Shown in pieces: positions 58,059-64,000 of a stretch of DNA of 64,000 bases. The notes under the pieces are model-generated. The model did no database searches. It was given only the letters and a program-made list of their open reading frames with translations, and had not been told where the DNA came from. The DNA lies in the NCBI GenBank assembly GCA_004369085.1, contig ML210269.1:1-64000 (forward strand), in the 5' to 3' direction. The stretch is from Coprinopsis marcescibilis. Its lineage: Eukaryota; Basidiomycota; Agaricomycetes; Agaricales; Psathyrellaceae. The translations under genes were made by a program, and so were the position numbers. Numbering within the stretch: the stretch's first letter is position 1; each line of letters starts with the position of its first letter.

Positions 58059-58979
58059 AGTGTGCCCGCGCAGCAACAAACATTGCTTCGCTATCGAATC
58101 CAATATAGCATACTCATCCATCACCGTTGCTGGCAGGCATGTTCTTGCATCAACCTTCCTTCTTGTGCTCACAGCTACGTTAGACGTTTCTAACTATGCG
58201 GTGCAGTATTTTTAACACATTCGTAATTACTGCGAGTCACTAGCCAACATCATTACATGGAGTGATCATTTTAAACTTGCCATCCAATGCGAATTGAGAG
58301 GTTGCACACGCCTTCCACCAACGTATATTCGGGGAGGATCACTCTGGGGCGCCAGAAATCTAATGTAAAGGGGTGTGATTTGAACATTCGGCTTGGCTAG
58401 GACCTCTGGATTGGAGGTGTTGCTGAGCCTGACTAGCGGGTTGTTGGCCGTCGCGTTGCGCGGCGATAGACCGGGGCCTTTTCGAATATGGGCCACCCCT
58501 TCGTTCTCCCATAGACCTGGAGTGGGTTGGGCACGGTGACGCAATGAACAAGGGCAGAAGGAAGTCTTGGTGTCGGTTCAGTGTCGAGCTCTTGGCAGCG
58601 CGAAATCCCACCAAGGAACCAGGTAGGCCCCGGAATAAACACAAGTGATCAAATCAAAGTCGAATGAAACGTGAGGATGGAGCGCTGTCCCAAAGGATTG
58701 ATACATGTTCCCGAGGGCCTACCCTGTTCTCCAATTCTCCAATTAGGATGGAGCCTAAACTCACTACCTACTCGTAGTTGGGTTTCTGGCTGGTGGTGGC
58801 AATTGTACAACGTGCAATCCCGCCTTCAGCGATGGGATTATCACCCCTCCGCTTAACAAGTCGCAATAGAGGTCTGGGGGCCTTGCCCCAGTGGATGAAC
58901 TACCATCTAGTATAAATAGATCTACATATCAAAGACATTTGTGCAAACATCCCGGGTCTCTGTAATGTTGGCGAGACTC

Positions 58980-59041
58980 TATAAGGTCTTGCAAGGCCTT
59001 ATAAGCTCCAGAAGTGTGATAGGGGCTTATATAGCCTTATA
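58980..59041. repeat. CCTTATAAG-type palindromic motifs
   Basis: ATAAGG and CCTTAT are inverted around a ten-base spacer at 58981-59002, and a further CCTTATAG follows. Similar TTATAAGG pieces occur near 59970-60045 and 63958, hinting at a dispersed element. Confidence 0.45.
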
Positions 59042-59409
59042 GTTAATGGAATACTTCCGGAAATATATAACATTTTGGTGATTCGGGATTGGATCAACCT
59101 GGTTGAATTGCCATAATCTTGGGAAGGTAACCTTGTCAAAAGTTTTGAAAAAGCCCTCTTGTCCGGCTTCGAAGATAAGCTGCCAACTCGGGGGCGTGAT
59201 GGCTGTCTCCTGAACGCTTGTTAGGCTTGTGTTGAGGCCCCACAATCCAACTGAAAACTATTTAGTATCCACCATATGTGGGATTTTATCTGTGTCTGAG
59301 TAGCGCCTCCCCCACATGCAGAACCATGAGGGTGGACGAGACTTCATCCGAGCCTCTGAGGACTTATTGCCTAGCGCGCTCTACTAACTTAGTGAGATTG
59401 CTGAGCAAC

Positions 59410-59880
59410 ATTCATTGGTTACACGAAAGTGGGATGCCGATCAAGTCCGTGGATGGATTTGGGTTAGTCCTTGCCTCGAGCTACAAACAGGGAACAGGTC
59501 AGAGTGGAGGAACTTTTGCCGATGAAGAACTTACCTGCACACCTGAACCAATGAGCAAAGTCAAGTCTTAACAATGACGGCGGATGGTGGATCGCTGTAT
59601 GGCCCGGAAACGAACCTATACGCCGAACCGCGCCACAACAACCGTGTGAGTGTGACAGGGGACTGCTTGAGGAGGTTTGTAAGAAACCCAGGTATTAGAA
59701 TGGTTTACACGAAAGTGCCATAGATCAGGTCAGTGGATGGATTTGGGTCAGTTCTTACCTTGAACTACAAACAAGGACTAGTCTGATTATGAGGAACATT
59801 TGCCGCCCACAAGCTTCTCTGTATATTTGTGAGAGACATCAAGTTTTAATCATGATGGATTCGTGCATCGCCATTCGGTG
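59410..59880. repeat. two-copy degenerate direct repeat, ~287 bp apart
   Basis: Blocks in the first copy (GGTTACACGAAAGTG, GTGGATGGATTTGGGT, TTGCCTCGAGCTACAAAC, AGGAACTTTTGCCG, TCAAGTCTTAA) recur in order from about 59702 (GGTTTACACGAAAGTG, GTGGATGGATTTGGGT, TTACCTTGAACTACAAAC, AGGAACATTTGCCG, TCAAGTTTTAA). Confidence 0.7.
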
Positions 59881-60250
59881 TAGACACTGCCCTGATCCCA
59901 TGCGCCCAGCTATGGCATTCGCGGCTGGGTAATACTTGAATTGGTCTGGAAAAGAATAAAACCCATATAAAGCCTTATAATGCCCCTCTGAATCCTTTCA
60001 GACATCACACATTCTGTAGATATTATAAGACATTATAAGGTTATACATCTAAAAGAAAAAAAGACTGATGGTAGGAGCACCAAGCCTGTCTATTAATATG
60101 TAGCTATAACCGACCTATACACTCTGAGTGAGCAACCTCGGGCTCCAGTAAGTTCTTGACCAATTGAATCCCTTTGTTGAGAAACATCCTTTCACAGCCT
60201 GGAATAAGTATTAGTGTATCTGTTACGACGCAAGGCGAATGGTACGCCTT

Positions 60251-61160
60251 AGTCGTTAAACAATAGTTGACGATGAGTCAAGACGATAGATCGTCGAGAC
60301 GAGCGAATGGATCGAGACAGTCGAGACGAACTAACGTCAAGACAATAGAGTTTCAGCGTAATTCGAGTAGACGATCCGTCGACGAGAAGACTAACAAAAG
60401 TCTTATTCGAAAACTATCGAATGAACAAAGTAGAAACGAGATCGAAACTAATCTACAACTACCTATTCAGGTAAGTATTTATACACAATCTTTATCTCTT
60501 ATCGATCCTATCGATAAGTTCCTTCCCTTATCATACTATAAATAAGAAAAATACTACGTCATAAGTTCTTATCCGTTATCTACCTAATAATACCCCCAAG
60601 CTCCGGTTTGACAGTTAGGGGTATCAATCGATTCGTTATCAAACATACCAAACTTCCTGAAATATTCCATCTGTATCTCCAAATAATCTTCATCCGTAAG
60701 CTCCCGTTTGTCGTCATGTTCCACCGTTGGGAACGGTGTAACAGTATCAGTGCCCCGTGTAACTCCTGCTGTCGCCGTAGATAGTATCTACTATGGCAAG
60801 CAGTGAAACGGAAGTGGGATGGAAACCTATGGTAACCAGTGGCCACTCCTAAAGACGCTGATGTTGATATTGGAAACGCTCTGCATTTCTGGCGCCTTTG
60901 ATGGCACACCTGTGAGAGACACGAAGCGTAGTGGTATGCGCCATCAATGGTACCGGAAACAGAGCATTGTCCTTCAAAATACGACTTCAAAGCCTGCAGG
61001 GAAACATATAAAAGCCATCGCGTCTTTGTGAAGTCTGGGGCAGATCCATCCTTGCTTTCCTCGCCATCGATCCCTGAGTTTCCATTACCCCCCTATTCTG
61101 TGCTTCCTTCGTATCGCAACGCGGCAGCACTTAAAACTTACACAACACAAATTTGAAGAA
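60251..61160. other. no confident gene; ACGAG-rich stretch
   Basis: 60270-60430 is rich in GACGA/CGAGACG-like short motifs and encodes a Ser/Arg-rich frame. I regard it as low-complexity rather than a gene. Confidence 0.35.
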
Positions 61161-62345
61161 ATGGTCTACGTCCACCAAGGCTTCACAGAATATACGCCCC
61201 CTCTCCTCCTGATGTATGACTGGATCGCACCTCTGGCCAACATTGCCTACCAGGCCAAAGTATTTGCCCATGAGCTTGAGGACGTCGACAACTCATACGC
61301 TCACGAAGTAATCCTCAACCTTGCCGAGATCTTTTGGAATGCCACAACAAGTGACCGTAGCAGCTCCAGAACAGTGGCACTAATGGCTAAGGCCTTGTGC
61401 AACAGCCTAGAGGCCGACTATAGCTTCATGTTGGCTGATGGTTTCGCACTTGCGTTGGAGAACATCGCGGTTGAGAGCTTCAAGAATGCATGGAAGGTAT
61501 GCTGATATGCCGGTATACGTTCCTTTAACGTCTCAATTTGACCTTTATAATGCTACAGGCTGCCTGTGAACCAATAGTCTACTCAACTGGTCGCAAAACC
61601 AGCCTAAAGCCAGTCCCTGCGGAATCAGATCCGATCAACGCAAGCGCGTTCTTGGGCGACCTATTCAGTTTCACAATGATTACCGCGGCCAGCTTCATCG
61701 AATGCACCAACAGCATTGTTAACCAATTCACTGGGATTGAGCATATCTACCTTTTGTTGCAGAACATGTGGTGGCCCGCCTGCAAAGATCTACGTATCCA
61801 ACCCTACCACTACATCAAATGGGCTGATGCCATCCGCAATCGGTTACATGTAATGGGGGGACTGCAGGAAAAGTGCAAGGTCAGTCTCCTCCCTCTTGAG
61901 TCCCCTATCCATCTTCTATGGAAACGGTGCTGACGCTATCTCCATCTAGACGGAGCTCACAATTTCCACTTTTATCGGCAAGTTGGTCTGGGAATGGGAA
62001 ACTGCGACCAACGTCATGGACGGATCGGCGCCAACCTCAGACTCTCGGTCTCTTCGAGATTGTCAAGACGAATGCATTATGTGTGCCCAAATCTTCACGA
62101 AGGCTATCTGCCGTGCCAAGGCCAAACAGCAACGCTCAGAACCTATGATCACTGAGCCCTGGGTTTGTTCTTGTACAATTCTGATGGCTCGTGTTCAGCA
62201 GCCTGAAGAACTTGACATCCTGTTACTGGACGTCAACTGGCAAGACAATGACTTGGATGAAGCCTCAGATTTGGTTGACGATTTCGAATGGGAACATCTT
62301 GAAAAATACACCAATGATGTAGTCACATTTAATGAGTCACTTTGA
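61161..62345 (+). CDS. hypothetical helical protein (remotely MIF4G-like)
   Basis: Three exons (61161-61496, 61559-61879, 61950-62345) join in phase to 350 residues with an intact frame. The protein is predicted mostly helical: EYTPPLLLMYDWIAPLANIA, SRTVALMAKALCNSLEADYS, AFLGDLFSFTMITAASFIEC, IVNQFTGIEHIYLLLQNMWW and an acidic C-terminus (DNDLDEASDLVDDFEWEHLE). The FLGDLF...M....F.EC pattern resembles the FIGELFK.....E.I...C repeat of MIF4G-type domains, but this is a weak analogy by eye. Function is unknown. Confidence 0.6.
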
Positions 62346-62716
62346 GATCCGGTGAAACGCTCGCTAGGTCTTAATATATTTTCCTGATCACGTCTCCTGA
62401 CATTCATATGTGTATTCTCCTTTTCTTATGACTTTAAACTTCCCCTCCCTCCCTCTGCCTGGCATTTCTTTTCCTTTCTGCTTTCTTATGTTACGAACTT
62501 GACGAAATATTTACGAATTACTCTCGCATTAGCTCCATCTTGCTCCACCATCATATTGCAACTGGACCTCCCTGTACTATCTTAGCAATAGTTGTATTTT
62601 ATACAGAAAGAGGAATCAAAAGCACAGTTCCGTGCGATACCGAGCGTTTGAGATGTCGATTGCAGAGAATCTTCCCATTAGTTATCCTCCTATTCAAGAT
62701 CCACTTCCCTAACCGT
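62346..62716. other. convergent intergenic stretch
   Basis: T/C-rich sequence between the orphan gene stop and the HPP gene stop. I see no gene. Confidence 0.5.
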
Positions 62717-63695
62717 TCACACTACGGCAACGGCAACACGCTCTTTCGAAACATCCCGTGTTTCCGGAGAGCTCGATGCGGGCTGCGGCGGCGGCGGCGG
62801 TGGCGGAGGCGCTTGGATCCAAAAGACTGGATACCGCCTCTGTATGTTATTTGATATCAAGGCAACCGCGAGGACGAGTACCGACGTCAGAAGGATCACG
62901 GGCAGGAAATACCACCCCATCGCTCGAATTGCAGGGTCAATAATTGGCAGAAACGCCGTGGCACCTATGTACATCGAGCGATCCGTCATCAGCAGTGCGA
63001 TCCGTAGAAGAAACATGAGTGCGCTTACCTGCTGGAGGATGAGTGGTAGAGGTGATCTGCATTGCGACAATGGCTGTAGCGCATGACAGAGACGCAGCTA
63101 ACCAGCTGAGTTCGTTGAAGCGCTGGTCAGGGAGGAGCAGGAAAAGTCGGGATATGATAACGCCTGTCAGTGCACCAACGAAATGACCTCCGATGAGTGC
63201 GCGAGGTTGGGCCAATGGTCCATCTAGAACACCATATATGAGCACTGCAGATGCACCCTAGAACGAAATATATAGATGATTATTCTGGCTGGAGAGCTCC
63301 AATGAAGTACGCACATAACTGGCAATGATGGGCGGGACACCCTTTTCTACAAAATACGAAGCCCTTGTGAAGACGGCTTGCACAAGTGAAATCCCACAGA
63401 ACGCCCCAATGAACGACCACATCCAGGCGATATAGTTCGGAGAAGGTGGTGGTGGAGCTACTCGGTACCCGAGCCATCTGCTGAACCAGCTTGGAAGTCG
63501 GCTAAGGACATTGCGAGAGCCAACTGATCTCGCTGGTGCTGGCGTTGCCGTCGGTGCAGCTGGCGTTGCGCTGGTAGTTATTGTCGATGCTACTGTGGTG
63601 CGAGAAAGCCAACTTGAGCTCCGAATTTGATCTACGGGGCTCTGAAAGATTGAAGTTCTCCCTCTGGTGGGCTCTTCCACTCCATGGCGGTCCAT
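62717..63695 (-). CDS. HPP-family membrane protein, paralog 2
   Basis: Three exons (63315-63695, 63029-63257, 62717-62964) join in phase to 285 residues, with introns at the same two places as in the paralog at 21897-23148. After a Ser/Thr/Ala-rich N-terminus come the shared SRWLGYRVAPPPPSPNYI, FIGAFCGISLVQAVF, GVPPIIASY, GASAVLIYGVLDGPLAQPRA, LSWLAASLSCATAIVAMQIT with THPPAG, and NNIQRRYPVFW, ending in a Pro-run tail. It lacks the 160-residue tail of paralog 1 but has a longer N-terminus. It is a four-helix membrane protein; transport of a small anion such as nitrite is a guess from plant relatives. Confidence 0.85.
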
Positions 63696-64000
63696 AGTCT
63701 ACAGCAAGCCTTCAAGATCACCACGTTGGCCTGTTTTGAGGCCTATGTCGTTGGAGAGAAGGCGTGAAGCGGGAGACTGATATAGCGTTGGAATGGGAGT
63801 CGGGTAAAGCTGCGATTTCGGGCTAGCATCGGCGATGTGGACTTACCCACATTGATCCTTCTAATACGGCGGCCCTGTCCGGGAATGAAGGCAGATGAGC
63901 TAGCCGGACTTGGGCGTGTGTGCTGACAGGCTCGAGATCTAGGAAGGTCTTGAAGACTTATAAGGTTGGTGGTTAGCCTGAATTGTTCAACCTGAAAGTG
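63696..64000. other. upstream region of HPP paralog 2
   Basis: No gene is seen. It contains the presumed promoter and a CTTATAAGG motif near 63958. Confidence 0.4.

Larger units (their letters stand above)
57272..60250. other. 3 kb repeat-bearing region, no confident gene
   Basis: Candidate frames (57427-57648 plus, 58266-58544 minus, 59278-59571 plus) lack motifs and splice structure. Contained repeats are listed separately. Confidence 0.4.

Overview
The window reads as a gene-dense but transposon-littered stretch of a filamentous basidiomycete, almost certainly an agaricomycete (mushroom-forming or corticioid fungus). The reasons are: genes cut by many 45-65 bp GT..AG introns; families that are expanded in that group (DUF6533- and DUF6534-type seven-helix proteins, a DUF6698-type protein, an unspecific peroxygenase, a P450, tyrosine-kinase-like kinases, a Plavaka/KDZ transposase, a Ty3/gypsy retroelement); and several lineage-restricted orphan genes. 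All gene models here were spliced by eye.

Layout. 1-7.2 kb is a repeat-rich edge: the 3' end of a Ty3/gypsy element with its LTR sitting in the end of a minus-strand orphan gene, two further orphan genes, a foldback MITE (3968-4327), and a cluster of hairpin-bearing interspersed repeats. 7.3-15.3 kb holds two paralogous kinase genes on either side of a broken copy of the C-terminal half of the spliceosomal helicase Brr2. The first kinase has an open frame but lacks both catalytic aspartates; the second keeps the catalytic motifs but its frame is broken. 15.6-23.2 kb has a RapZ C-terminal-domain protein, a roughly 2.57 kb tandem duplication of a DUF6533-type membrane protein gene, and an HPP-family membrane protein. 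25.4-35.7 kb is the most conventional part: a cytochrome P450, a DUF6534-type membrane protein, a secreted heme-thiolate peroxygenase, and ribosomal protein eL14.

36.5-44.6 kb is again transposon territory: a 15-nt minisatellite in an RGG-type reading frame, a degenerate ~100-bp tandem array, a decayed Plavaka fragment, a two-copy ~216-bp repeat, and a nearly complete Plavaka transposase gene (40040-44596, minus) interrupted by what looks like a single 2-bp slippage in a CT run. 45.3-62.3 kb contains orphan genes (disordered, coiled-coil or tail-anchored-like proteins), one of them frameshifted by a perfect 34-bp tandem duplication, plus a DUF6698-type gene and further tandem repeats. The window closes with a second HPP paralog (62717-63695).

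I see no CRISPR array, no complete tRNA or rRNA gene, and no obvious single new multigene system. The most informative signals are the decay patterns (pseudokinase pair, Brr2 partial copy), the tandem gene duplication, the near-intact Plavaka element, and the frameshifting duplication.
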